Source of the DNA: Tenrec ecaudatus
Taxonomy: Eukaryota > Chordata > Mammalia > Afrosoricida > Tenrecidae
Length of the DNA stretch: 64,000 nucleotides
Assembly (NCBI RefSeq): GCF_050624435.1
Contig: NC_134542.1
Location: forward strand, 115,117,677 to 115,181,676
Reading direction: 5' to 3'
Every line of letters starts with the position of its first letter. Position 1 is the first letter of the stretch. Below are positions 32,345 to 42,554 of the stretch, piece after piece. Both the position numbers and the translations under genes were made by a program. The notes below the pieces were generated by a model. The model saw only the letters and a list, made by a program, of their open reading frames with translations, had not been told where the DNA came from and searched no databases.

Positions 32345-32750
32345 TTTAAAAAGAATGTTATTGGAAAAGCTGACCTCGGCTATCCTACAGCCCTGATATC
32401 GCCCCTTCAGATTTCTTCATGTTGCAAAACTCAAAAAGCATTTAAAGGTACATAATTTAAGTCTATCAAGAATGCCAAACTTGCTTTTTTGCCATATTGT
32501 AAATCAAATAGTGCAGAATTCACTGAGGATGGGTTGGAGAGAGGCAATCAACACCTTCCAAACTAACTGGACGATATGCTGAGAAATAATAGTCTCACGT
32601 TTTAAATTTTTGTTAAATAAAAGTTTCTGATTTTGTAGCAATAGCTTTTGATTTACCCTCATATTTCCAACTCTGTATGTCTCAATAAATATTACAGCTT
32701 TTTTAGGTATTGGGGTGACATTTGCCACACACACAAAAAGCGATAGATGT
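32345..32750 (+). pseudogene. Mariner-type transposase C-terminal relic
   Basis: Translation at 32386-32415 gives 'YSPDIAPSDF', the signature around the third catalytic aspartate of mariner transposases. Downstream in the same general order, 'SAEFTEDGLER' (about 32508-32540) matches the C-terminal region. Frameshifts and stops break it. The N-terminal helix-turn-helix half is gone and I could not define terminal inverted repeats. It would have been a cut-and-paste DNA transposase; it is long dead. Confidence 0.7.
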
Positions 32751-32990
32751 GGGATTTCTACCACAGTACCAGTAATAACCTAAATGGCTGTCTAATGGCA
32801 AATCGTTTACTCAAGTGATTAAATGGAGACACATACCGGAATAAGGAACATGTTCCTGAGATGCTAGCAGATGAAGATGTAGCTTCGAGATAGATCCACC
32901 AACACAGGAGAGGAGTTGAAGTTTAGAGGTTAGAGGGCAATGGATTATTTAATGTGACTCTCCTAGCCATTGTCTCCCAACAGCAAAGTT

Positions 32991-33078
32991 CTGAGGGGAC
33001 CACGTACAAAGAGAAAATCCCCAGGCTGCTGTGGAGAAGGGAGATAAGATGGTTTGCGAGAAATATCTCCCACCAAAC
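32991..33078 (+). repeat. Unnamed 88-bp repeat, copy 1
   Basis: Contains 'caaagttctgaggggaccac', 'aaagagaaaatccccaggct gctgtgg' and 'gataagatggtttgcgagaa atatctccc'. A second copy in the same orientation is at 62093-62180, about 86 percent identical by eye. I do not recognise the family. Confidence 0.6.
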
Positions 33079-35260
33079 GACCTTTTAAACGGCAGGGGAA
33101 GAAGCTGATAGGATTGAGTGGTGAGTGCTTGTTAACAGGATTTGATGCACTTGCCAGCTGCTGGGTCGGAAAGGAGCTTTCTTGGAGGCCTGAGGGGAAT
33201 CTCACTACCAGCAGAACCAACCGGGAGGGTGGTGCTTCCTCTGGACCGCAAGCTCTCTGTGTCACCTGGACCTCCTTGATCCAGGCGACAACTGACAACT
33301 GTGCCACCACAGGAACCACAGGGTGGCAAAGAGGGCTGGGCTGCCAGCCCACACAGCTAGTGAAGCGGAGTGCTTTGAGTCAGGAGGCGGGCTTGAAGAG
33401 GGTGGTGTCTCTGGTCATTTCGTTTGGGGAACTGGCTTTGCTGGCCCAAGGAACCGCAGCTGAGTGCCCCCAGGTTGAGCCTGAAAGCAAAGCTGGATTG
33501 GCAGCCCTGAGAGAGTTTTGCCACAGGTCCTGATTGGAAGACTGAATCCTGAGTACTGCTCACCTGAACAGTAACCTGTTAATGCCGATGATGAATCACA
33601 TCATCACGAGCATCAGCTGTGAGTTCTGCATGGCCACTGCAGAAAGTTCTAGAACCCCAAAGAAGAGGGTGTGGTGGACAGTACAGAGGTTATATGTAAA
33701 TCAGCGGGGATCCAGAGCCTCCTAAGACATGGGCAGAAAAGAAAACATCATGAGAACACTTGGGTTTTTCCAAGTGGCTTCCCAAAGCAATGGCACGTAA
33801 AACTATAGGGGACATTCCCAATAGCTTTGTTTCTTTAAACTAAGCAGACTTCCTGGCTAAAGGTGGATCCTAGCAAGCACTGGCTAAACAATAGTCCAGT
33901 GTGAATATTTTTATGAGAAACACGTTTGATGGCAAATGCATCTGGGTTCATTGATGTGTCCATGTTGTTTTGATCAATTTAAACAACTGCGCAAGAGCAG
34001 TGTTCTTTCTATAGCGAAGGTCCAAGTGTCTCTGAAAAAGCCTTCAACCAACAACTCTGCTTTTTGTTTGTTTGTTTGCTTGCTTGTTGGTTGGTTTCCT
34101 CCACCCACAAGGCCAGGAAATCTAAAATCACTGAGCATCTGCCAAAGCAGCCAATCAATAGCTTGGAAGGAAAAGGCCATCCGGCAAAAGTTACACAGCA
34201 GATCCAATAGAGGGGGTGTCAGAAGGGTTTCCTTCATGCTGTCTCTACAAGCCCAAAATAACAAAGTTGGAAATAAATATGCATACAGTAACCTGGAGAT
34301 TCACTATAGCAGAACTAGGTGAAGGTCCATGAAAGGACCAGTTTGTTGGCACTTTGATTTATCATACTCTGCAAGAACAGTGTAGAGACAGCGGCACAGT
34401 AATGGCAGTGGCCATCAGCCATTAGACCTACATGTACCATTCATCTCGGTTATCCTTCCCTTCGGGGAACACGCTGCTCCAAAATAACAGCAATCTTCCT
34501 AAATCCCTCAGTAAATCGTCCCAATGGGTGATGTACTCAATCCCTCACTTTATGCTTCCCGGGAGACGGCCCAAACGAAGGAAAATGTTCACTTCTGAGG
34601 AGGAGGTGCATGCAATGGGTGCTTCCTGGATCGTGGAGCGACCAAGATAGGGAAATCCCTCTTTTCTCCAGCAGCTGTGTGGGCTCTCTAGAACAGTGCT
34701 GAACTGAAGGCCGTCCAAGATAGCACAGAAAACGATTGGACAGTGAGGTGCTAATTACTCTCAGAAAGAGGACAAAGCTGGGAACAATACACACGATAAA
34801 GCCCCTTATAAACAAGAACAGCTAATCCCTCCTTCTGGGAAGTGGTGAGAGACAGGAGTTAATTAACTGTGGGCGTCTGATATGGTGGAGGGGAGGGGGG
34901 GTCTGCATTGTGTGTTTTTCAGGGACTATATAACTGTCACCAGAGTTTTTGAAGGGTCCCAGAGCTTCTCCTCCTCCCTGTCATGCCGCCAGTCCCCCAG
35001 GGAAAAGACAAGCAAAAATCCTTCAGACTCATTCTGTGAAGAGGGAGATTCAAGTTGGCAGACTCAGTGGACAAGCTATCCAGATCCTGTCCAACCCAGA
35101 CGGGAGAAACCCAGTGCAATGGATTCGGATGACAATCCTGGAAGCCAGACCTTCAACAGACAGGATAAAGAAGTAGATGGAAGACCAGTGAGAGGAATAA
35201 AATGAACAAACACTGTGAACAACGAGCAGCAGGGCCATTTTGAGGTCTGTTACCAGCACT
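33079..35260. other. Unassigned DNA, about 2.2 kb
   Basis: No gene called. The plus frame at 33054-33533 (159 codons) begins inside the 88-bp repeat and has no family resemblance, so I read it as part of an unrecognised repeat or as chance. The text 'ctgtgagttctgcatggcca' at about 33620 has an old-LTR or LINE feel I cannot name. A (TTTG)n/(CTTG)n run lies at 34066-34095. Confidence 0.4.
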
Positions 35261-35264
35261 GTTC

Positions 35265-35560
35265 CCATGGAAGTGGTGGTTGGGCCATCGAATCAATTTT
35301 GACTCACGGGGCCCCTGGGCACAACGGAAGGAAACATTTGGCCCAGTCCAGTGCCTTCCTCACAATCGTTCCTATGCCTGAGCCCATTGCTGTGGCCAGT
35401 GCCAAGCCATCTCGTAGAAGGCTTCCTCCTGTTCACTCACTGCCTCGCCACTTGACCAACCACGATGACCTTCCCCAGGGACGCGTCTCTCCCAACAACC
35501 TGGCTCAAAGTCTTGCCATCCTTCCCGCTGAGGAGCACTCTAGCCGTGGTTGAAGAACCA
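35265..35560 (-). repeat. RTE LINE 3'-end fragment
   Basis: Antisense RTE: 'ccatcgaatcaattttgact cacgg', 'ggaaggaaacatttggccca', 'cgcgtctctcccaacaacct ggctcaaagtcttgccatcc'. Diverged and 5'-truncated. Confidence 0.75.
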
Positions 35561-36254
35561 GAAAAATCCATTCGATGTGCTCATACCTGTCCCAGCGCCC
35601 ACATCAGTCACTAGTGACCAGGGAGAGGTGACCTCCCCGTTACCTTGCAAAACAACCTGCCAGGACTGAAGGGTGGAACCCCCATCCCACCCACCCAGCA
35701 GCAAGCCAAGTACAGGCGACTAGTGATGGACTGCTTTTGTGGCATTTCTTCTTCCCCTTGTCTTTTCTTACTCCTCCCTTCCCTTTTTTGATTTTAGCGT
35801 CCAGAAAAGTGGGTGTTGCCCACTCCCCCCCCCCCCCGACCATGACTCACCCCTTTCCCTCCTCGATCAGTGGCGGGCTCCTAGGCAGTCATGTTGAGCT
35901 GTTAGCATATCCGTCCATACTGTGGTTTCTTTCCCAGAGAAAGTTGATGAGCAGTTCTCTTATCTCCTTAAAGTATGATGATAGGATAAGGACCCAGATT
36001 GCACTATACCTGTACATGACTTTGGGGAGTCCTGACATTTACACGTTCATTTTTCTTAGTCATGAGCATAGCATATGCTTCCATTTATGAGGGTCTCTTG
36101 GTTTCATGTACTAGTGATTGGTAATTTTCTTAGTATAGGTTTTTTTTCATGTCTCAGGTTAGAATTGTTCCTAAATATGTCAGATTGGGGTGACTATTGT
36201 AAATGGTATTCTTTAGTTAATTTTCTTTTCAGAGATTCCTTTATTAGTGTAGGG
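35561..36254. other. Unassigned DNA with a C-run
   Basis: Contains a C13 homopolymer at about 35826-35838 and T-rich text beyond 36060. No gene recognised. Confidence 0.4.
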
Positions 36255-36465
36255 CTGAGGTCGGCAAACTGAAGCTGGAGAGCCACACATGGCTCTTTCA
36301 TGTCATACATGTGGCTCTGAACTAAAATTGAAAAAAATTAAAGTTATTATTCAGATAATGATGATTTCATTTTTTGTAAAAATATATTTATGGCTTTTGA
36401 ATAATTGTTAAATTGTTGTGAAGGACAAGAATGGCTCTTTCATCTCAAACGTTTGCCAACCACTG
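36255..36465 (+). mobile_element. hAT-like MITE
   Basis: Short element with imperfect terminal inverted repeats: left ctgaggtcggcaaact and right gtttgccaaccactg (13 of 16 compatible). The internal 'gagccacacatggctctttc' and 'aagaatggctctttcatct' are subterminal palindromic blocks. No transposase. Flanking 8-mers do not match, so the ends or the duplication have decayed. Confidence 0.6.
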
Positions 36466-36473
36466 CTCTGGTT

Positions 36474-37710
36474 GATGTTTTTTTTAATACATCATTTTAT
36501 TGGGGGCCCTTACAGCTCTTATCTCAATCCATAAGTCAATTGTATCAAGCACATTTGTACATAAGTTTCCATCAACATTTTTAAAACATTTTGTTTCTAC
36601 TTGAGTCCTTGGTATCAGCTCCTCTTTTATCTACCCCCTCTCCCACTCTCCCACACTGGTGACCCCTTGATAAATTATAAATTATTATTTTCATATCTTA
36701 CACTGTCTACTGTCTCCCTTCACCCATGTTTCTGTTGTTTGTCACACACCCCCTGGGGGGAAGGGGTTATACATTGATCATTGTGATCGGTTCCCCCTTT
36801 CTCCCTCTTCTTCCTCCACCTTTCCCCTACCCTAATGGTATCACTACTCTCATTATTGGTCCTGAGGGAGTTACCTGTCCTGGATTCTGTATGTTTAGAG
36901 CTCTTATCTGTTCCAGTGTACATGCTCTGATTTAGCCGGATTTCTAAGATAGAACTGAGGTCATTATAGTAGAGGGAAGAAAGCATTAAAGAGCTAGAGA
37001 AATGTTGTGTGTTTTGTTGATGCTATACTGCACCCTGTCTGGTTCGTCCCTTCCTTGTGACCCTTCTGTAAGGGGATGGCCAATTGTCTACAGATGGGCT
37101 TTGAGTCTCCACTCTGACCCCCACCCCCTCATTTGCATCGATGTGATTATTTGTTTAGCATCTTCTGATGCCTGATACCTGATGCTGTCAACACCTCATG
37201 ATCACACAGGCTGGTGTGCTTGTGGGCTTGGTTGCTTCCCTGCTAGATGGCTGCTTTTTTAGCTTCAAGCCTTTAATTCCCCAGACACTATATCTTTTAA
37301 TAGCCAAGAACCATCAGCTTTCTTCACATTTGCTTTTGCACCCGCTTTGTATTCCGCAATCGTGCAGAAAGATGAGCCTCACAGAATGCCAGGTTATTAG
37401 AACAAAATGTCGTTGTGTATAGGGTGTACTTGAGTAGAGCTGCGATGTCTGTCTCCTTCCTTAATATTTAAAATATAAATAGATGCACACAGGCCTATAT
37501 CCTTATTGTTATATATTAATATATTTACACATGCACATGCCTATAGTTAGACCCCTATAAATGTCTTTGCCTCCCAGTTCTTTCCTCTAGTCCTTTTTAC
37601 TTTCCTCCTGTCCCACTATCATGTTCAACCTTCATTCGGCCGTCAGTAATTCCTCTCAGTTACATAGCCCTTGATCAAACCCCAGCAGGCATTCTACGCC
37701 CTCCTTACCA
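36474..37710 (-). repeat. Young L1 3' UTR, long copy
   Basis: Antisense L1 from the T-tract and 'catcattttattgggggccc ttacag' through 'taaattataaattattattt', 'ttgatgcctgatacctgatg', 'cactatatcttttaatagcc aag' and on to 'ctcagttacatagcccttga tc'. It has the same block order as the sense copy at 44560-45937. It extends about 1.2 kb from the L1 3' terminus. Confidence 0.8.
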
Positions 37711-37729
37711 TCTGGGCTGGTCTAGTTGT

Positions 37730-38010
37730 TTTTTGAATGATGATCTTATACTATTCCACACTGTGAAGTGTTTCTATTAGTTTCAGTAGTTTTCTTGCTG
37801 AGTCTTGGGATTTTCTGTTTATAGCATCATATCATCTGCAACTATAAATATTTTTACTTCTTCTTTTCCATTTTAGATATTTTTTATTTCCTTTCTTGTC
37901 TTATTGCTCTGACCAGGACTTCCAATACACTATCAAATAGGAGTAGTAATAAAGAGCACCCTTTACTGGTTCCTGTTCAGTTGGCTTTGTGTGTGGGTCC
38001 TTAATTTTGC
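37730..38010 (-). pseudogene. L1 ORF2 reverse transcriptase fragment
   Basis: Antisense nucleotide match to the L1 reverse transcriptase region: 'tttctgtttatagcatcata tcatctgcaactataaa' corresponds to the part around the catalytic box, and 'ttgtcttattgctctgacca ggacttcc' is the adjoining segment. Because the 3' UTR lies next to it at 36474-37710, the two may be one L1 with ORF2 internally deleted, or two insertions. Confidence 0.7.
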
Positions 38011-38017
38011 GGAGGAA

Positions 38018-38205
38018 TTCCCCTGATGCTGTAGTGGGTGGCATGTGGTTGGCAGTTCAAAACCACCAGCTGCCGTGAGTCAGTGAGGTGAGCCTTCCGG
38101 CTCCCATAGAAGCCGTTACAGTCTGGGAACCCCCAGGAGTGTCTCTGTCCTGTATGGTCTCCAGGAGTTGGAATGGACTCAACGGCAGTGAGTGGGCTTT
38201 CATTC
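38018..38205 (+). repeat. AfroSINE
   Basis: Sense copy: 'ggaattcccctgatgctgta gtggg', 'ggcagttcaaaaccaccagc tg', 3' end 'ggagttggaatggactcaac ggcagtgag'. It separates the L1 fragment from the RTE copy. Confidence 0.8.
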
Positions 38206-38532
38206 CTGTTTTGCTGAGGGTTGGTTTGTTCGATTGTGGAGCCATACAACATGAAATCCTTGACAACTTCAATCTTTTCTCCATTCATCTTGTTTATTGA
38301 TCCACTTGCAAGGTTTTTGGTTTTCTTTACATTGAGTTGCAATCCGCACTGAAAGAGGTAGTCCTTGAGTTGCAGCATCAGAAATGTCAAGTCCTTCTGA
38401 ATCTCAGTAAACAAGCTTGCGCTCTCTGCATCTTGAGGCAGTCCAGCTTCTTGAGTTACTTGTTCAGCATGTAAACTGAATAAGGACGGTGAACAAATAC
38501 AGCCCTGACACATTCCATTCCTGATGGTAAAC

Positions 38533-38760
38533 CACACAGGAACCCTGGTGGTTGGTGTAGTGGTTACCTGTAGGGCTGTGGTTCCCCAAGGTAAGCCATT
38601 CAAATCTACCAGCCACTCCTTAGGAGACAGACAGGGCTTTCTACACCTGTAAAAAGTTACAGACTTGGAAACGCACAGGGGCAGTCTTACTCTGTCTTCT
38701 AGGGTTGCTATGAGTTGGCATCAGCTTGATGGCAGTGAGTTTGGTTTTGGGTTTGGGGAG
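38533..38760 (+). repeat. AfroSINE, full-length, in RTE
   Basis: Sense copy: ggaaccctggtggttggtgt, body 'gggctttctacacctgtaaa aagttacag', 3' end 'ctatgagttggcatcagctt gatggcagtgag' with a (TTTGGG) tail. It lies between RTE reverse transcriptase sequence on both sides. Confidence 0.85.
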
Positions 38761-38870
38761 TATTCCCTTATTCTGTTCAAATGACTGTCCCTTGGTCTGT
38801 GTAAAGGTTCTACATGAACACAACTAAGTGTTCTGGAATTCCCATTCTTCTACAGTTGGTTATTATCCAC

Positions 38871-39693
38871 AAAATCAAATGCCTTATCATCAAAACAAAA
38901 AATCATAACATTGTGAATGAGGGGGGGAGTGCAGAGTGGAGACCCAAAGCCCATCTGTAGGCCACTGGACATTCCCTTACAGAAGGGTCTCAGGGAGGAG
39001 ATGAGCCAGTCAGGATACAATGTAGCAATGATGAAACATATACCTTTCCTCTAGTTCCTAAATGCTTCTTCCCTACCCCTACCCCCCAACTATCATGATC
39101 CCAATTCTATCTTATAAATCTGGCTAGACCAGAGGATGTACACTGGTAAAGATAGGAACTGGAAACACAGGGAATCCAGGATAGATGATCCCTTCAAGAC
39201 CAGTGGTGAGAGTGGCAATATTGTGAGAGTAGAAGGAGGGTGGGTTGGAAAAGGGGAACCAATTACAAGGATCTACATATAACCGCCTCCCTGGGGGACA
39301 GACAACAGAAAAGTGGGTGAAGGGAGACATCAGACAGGGCAAGATATGACAAAATAATAATTTATAAATTATCAAGGGCTCATGATGGAGGGGGGAGCTA
39401 GGAAGGAGGGGGAAAATGAGGAGCTAATGCCAGGGGCTTAGGTGGAGAGCAAATGTTTTGAGAATGATGAGGGCAATGAATGTACAAATGTTCTTTTTTT
39501 TTTTTTTTTAAATTTTAACAATTTATTGGGGCTCATACAATTCTTTTCACAGTTCATATATATACATACATCAATTGTATAAAGCACATCTGTACAAATG
39601 TTCTTTACACAATTGATGTATGTGTGGATTGTGATGAGTTGTATGAGCCCCTAAGAAAATTATTTTAAAAATAGGAAAAAAATCAAATGCCTT
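38871..39693 (+). repeat. Young L1 3' end with 15-bp duplication, in RTE
   Basis: L1 at 38886-39678 flanked by exact aaaatcaaatgcctt (38871-38885 and 39679-39693). It carries the usual blocks, including 'gagtggagacccaaagccca' and 'ggaactggaaacacagggaa', ending in an A-rich tail. A second L1 fragment is nested in it at 39495-39590. Confidence 0.9.
39481..39604 (-). repeat. L1 3' terminal fragment nested in L1
   Basis: An antisense L1 tip of about 96 bp (39495-39590) with a T16-17 tract followed by 'aacaatttattggggctcat acaattctt'. It is flanked by tgtacaaatgttct at 39481-39494 and 39591-39604, an exact 14-bp duplication. The same L1 family has inserted, inverted, into its own copy. Confidence 0.85.
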
Positions 39694-39840
39694 TGCAAAA
39701 CACAAGTCAACAAAACACAAGTAAGCCTCTTTCAGATATTTTCTACTTTCATCCATGATCCATCTGGCTTGAATGTCTGGCAGCTTCCTATCAATATGCA
39801 ACTAAAACCATTTTTGAATTACACTTGGCATGAGTGAGGA

Positions 39841-40700
39841 AACAGCCTGGGGCCACATCTGACCACCTGTGGAGGCTGAGGTCAGACCTGCCTCTACCCT
39901 ACCCTCCATTCCTTCTTTATTCTATTCTGATGTGAGTCATTCCTCCCACAGCACTCGCTTTTGCTGCTGGGTTCTCTAGTTCATTGCCACAGCCACACAT
40001 CACTCACAGATGACATTCACCAGGATAGGGCTTGCTAGGGAGGGTAACAGGTTACCATTCCGGTGAGAGATGCTCTGGTAGAGTTGTTCAGTCAGGGCAG
40101 CATCTCTGCGGCTCCGCAGGCAGCCTTCTCTCTAGTCTTCAGCCTCTTGGTCTGGTCTGACCTCTACCCTGCTCGAGCAATATTACAAGGCTATTTTAGG
40201 ACTTCCAATAAGTTCCCCAATGGTATTATACACCTCTGTAAGCCTCAACCCAAAGACATTCAGCTCCAGCTCCATAGGTCAGCAAACCCAGCACCCTCAT
40301 AGGCACCAAACCATAAGCTGACCAGAGCACTCAGCTCAACTTGCTCTGGGGGCTGGGAAGTCCACCACTGGCTCATCTCCTGCTCTCGGTTTTGCTCTTG
40401 CTACTCTCCTGCTACGCTTCTTGTGTCAGAGCTATGTCCTGCTTCCAAGAGGCTCAATCTGCAGTGATCTCAGGGTCCTGAGGACTCATTCCAAGCCTGG
40501 CTCTTCCCTCTTGCCAGAAGGATGGTGAAATTCTCCCGATCATTCATTTTATACCCAGCAGGGTGACCATCACAATGAACCCTGGTTAACATTCCTTCAC
40601 AGCGGAATCATATGATGCAATCAGTATCTTCCTACCCAGGCCCATCAGCAAAGTGAAGGCTCTGTGGTGGGGAGTAAGAACGACTGTGGCTAGAAGAGCC
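39841..40700. mobile_element. Unidentified insertion of about 860 bp in RTE
   Basis: RTE sequence stops near 39835 and resumes near 40705 ('attgtcgtgtgatattaatg'). The DNA between them resembles none of the families in this window. It has no poly(A) or poly(T) end, no long frame (79 codons at most) and no clear duplication. A lineage-specific LTR is one possibility given its size, but I see no TG...CA boundary I can trust. Edges are approximate. Confidence 0.5.
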
Positions 40701-41104
40701 ATGTTAAATGATGCAATGCATTGTCGTGTGATATTAATGCTATTGCTCAATCATTTCCACACTCCACTGGGTCATTTTTTCTTTAGAATGGGGACTAATA
40801 TTGATCTTTACCAGTTGACTGGCCAGGTAGCTGGCTTCTAGATGTCATGGCATGGATGAGTGAGTGTTTTCAGGGCTGCATCTTTGGTTGAAACATTTGA
40901 ATTGTTAGCCCATCAATTCCTGTGCTTAATTGTCCACTGATGCCTTCAGTGCCATGTGAACTTTTTCCTTCAAGACCATTGCTTCTTGACAGGATCCTAC
41001 CTCTTAAAATAGTCTAACATCAAACAATTCTTTTTAGCACAGTGATTCTGTGTATTCCCTCCATCTTCTTCTGGTGCTTTCTACATCATTCAGAATTGTG
41101 CACA

Positions 41105-41168
41105 TGTTAGGAGCTATCAAGTCAGTTACAACTTATAGAAACACTATGTACAGCAGAGGAAACATTGC
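41105..41168 (-). repeat. RTE 3'-tip inserted within RTE
   Basis: The wording 'gttaggagctatcaagtcag ttacaacttatagaaacact atg' is the extreme antisense 3' end of RTE. It is out of place in the middle of an RTE body, so a tiny truncated copy (or RTE-derived SINE) has inserted. Confidence 0.5.
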
Positions 41169-41884
41169 CCACAAAGTCCTTCAATGTTGAAACTGGGAGC
41201 TTCAATTTTTTCTTCAGTTCTTTCAGAATGAGTTACACTTAGCATGTTCTTACTTTTTGCCTTTCTCGTGCAAGGTCTTTGCACATTTAATATATTAATG
41301 TCCTGTGTCTTCTTGAGATACCCTTTGAACTTTTCTGTTGAGCTTTTTTACTGCACTTCTTGCATTCATTTTAGCTACTCTACATTCAAAAGCAAGCTCC
41401 AGCGTTTCTTCTGATATCCACTTGGTCTTTCCTTGCCTGCTTTCTTAATGACCTTTTGCTTTCTTCGTGTATGAGCTCATCGCACAACTCATCAGGCCAT
41501 TAGGGTTCAATATGTCAAATCTGTTCTTGAGACGATCTCGAAATTCAGGAAGGATAGACTCAAGGTCTTATTTTGGATCGTGAGTTCTCATTTTAGTTTT
41601 CTTCAACTTCAACCTGATGGTCTGTTCCACAGTCAGCCCCTGGCCTTGTGTTGGCTGATGGTGTTGAGCTTCTCCAATGTCTCTTCCCACGGTTGCAAAC
41701 AATTTGATTCCAGTTTTCAGTCTACTATAGCATACAGGGAGAAATTTTATGACAGCTTTTCAGCTACAAACACTTTGAGATAATGAGGCGCTGGACCTTG
41801 GGGCTCAGAGGACATGGTACTGCCCACAAATACAATGATCTATATCCTACTTTAGGGAATAGTAGCTGGGCTCTTGGAAACTAG

Positions 41885-42530
41885 TCATCTAAGGTGAAAC
41901 TATTGGTCTCTCCCTGTTCTGGGCAAAGAAGAGTAGGGAAAATCAAAGACAATTCAACAATGAGTCCAAAGTATTGGTGCACCATGTGATCATTGACCTC
42001 CAGCACCCTGATGGTGCCCAGGGACCAGGGATGACCACTCTGAATGGGATCACAGGAGGAGGTCCTGGATAGAGTTGGAGGAAAACATAGAACAAAATTC
42101 AAAAATCATAAAAAGACCAAACTTACTGTCCTAAAGAGATTGATGGAACCCTTAAAACTATTAGGTGTTCTTCAAGCCTGAAACTGAACCCACCCCCTAG
42201 ACTCAACTTTCAGCCAAAAGATAGCTGGACCTAGAAGGAGTCGGATGTCGTCATCGGGGAAGGGTACGCACATTAGCAATATCAATGATGGGGATCAAAC
42301 AGGTTGCCTTTTCTCAGGGCAGCCTAAGGCTCAAAAGGCAAGACGGGGTGGAAAGAAAAGAAGTGGGGAGGGGGCACCCGCAGGGAGAAGGCAAGAAGAA
42401 TGGCATCAAGGCCACAAAACAAAATGTGTATGAACTGTTGAGCGGAAAAACAATTTTCTCTGGAAAATTTAACTCAAAAGACCAAAAATTTATTAAAAAC
42501 AAAAGATCAACTGGATGGAGAACATTGCAA
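41885..42530 (+). repeat. L1M-type 3' UTR
   Basis: Old L1 3' UTR wording in order: 'gggatgaccactctgaatgg gatcacaggaggaggtcctg', 'accaaacttactgtcctaaa gag', 'actcaactttcagccaaaag atag', 'aaacaaaatgtgtatgaact gttgagcg'. No coding sequence. It directly precedes the young L1 copy at 42555. Confidence 0.65.
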
Positions 42531-42554
42531 TGAGTCAGACTGGAGTCAGAGTTG

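Larger units (their letters stand above)
38206..41735 (-). pseudogene. RTE LINE, long copy with several insertions
   Basis: RTE pieces lie at 38206-38532, 38761-38885, 39679-39840 and 40700-41735, all minus and in order. The reverse transcriptase block 'GMCQGCICSPSLFSL' is readable near 38490-38535, and 'LNVKKTKNLASGS' near 38310-38345. Between them the expected [FY]xDD catalytic box is missing because of a deletion, so the enzyme is dead. The 41.2-41.7 kb part is the linker between endonuclease and reverse transcriptase. Insertions: AfroSINE, L1 (itself nested) and an unknown element. Confidence 0.85.

Noticed and set aside
33054..33533. 159-codon plus-strand frame
   Set aside because: It starts in an 88-bp sequence repeated at 62.1 kb, resembles no protein family I know, and has no splice or promoter context.
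38001..38603. Longest open frame (200 codons, minus strand)
   Set aside because: Its translation is RTE reverse transcriptase joined to antisense AfroSINE; it is repeat sequence without the catalytic box, not a host gene.
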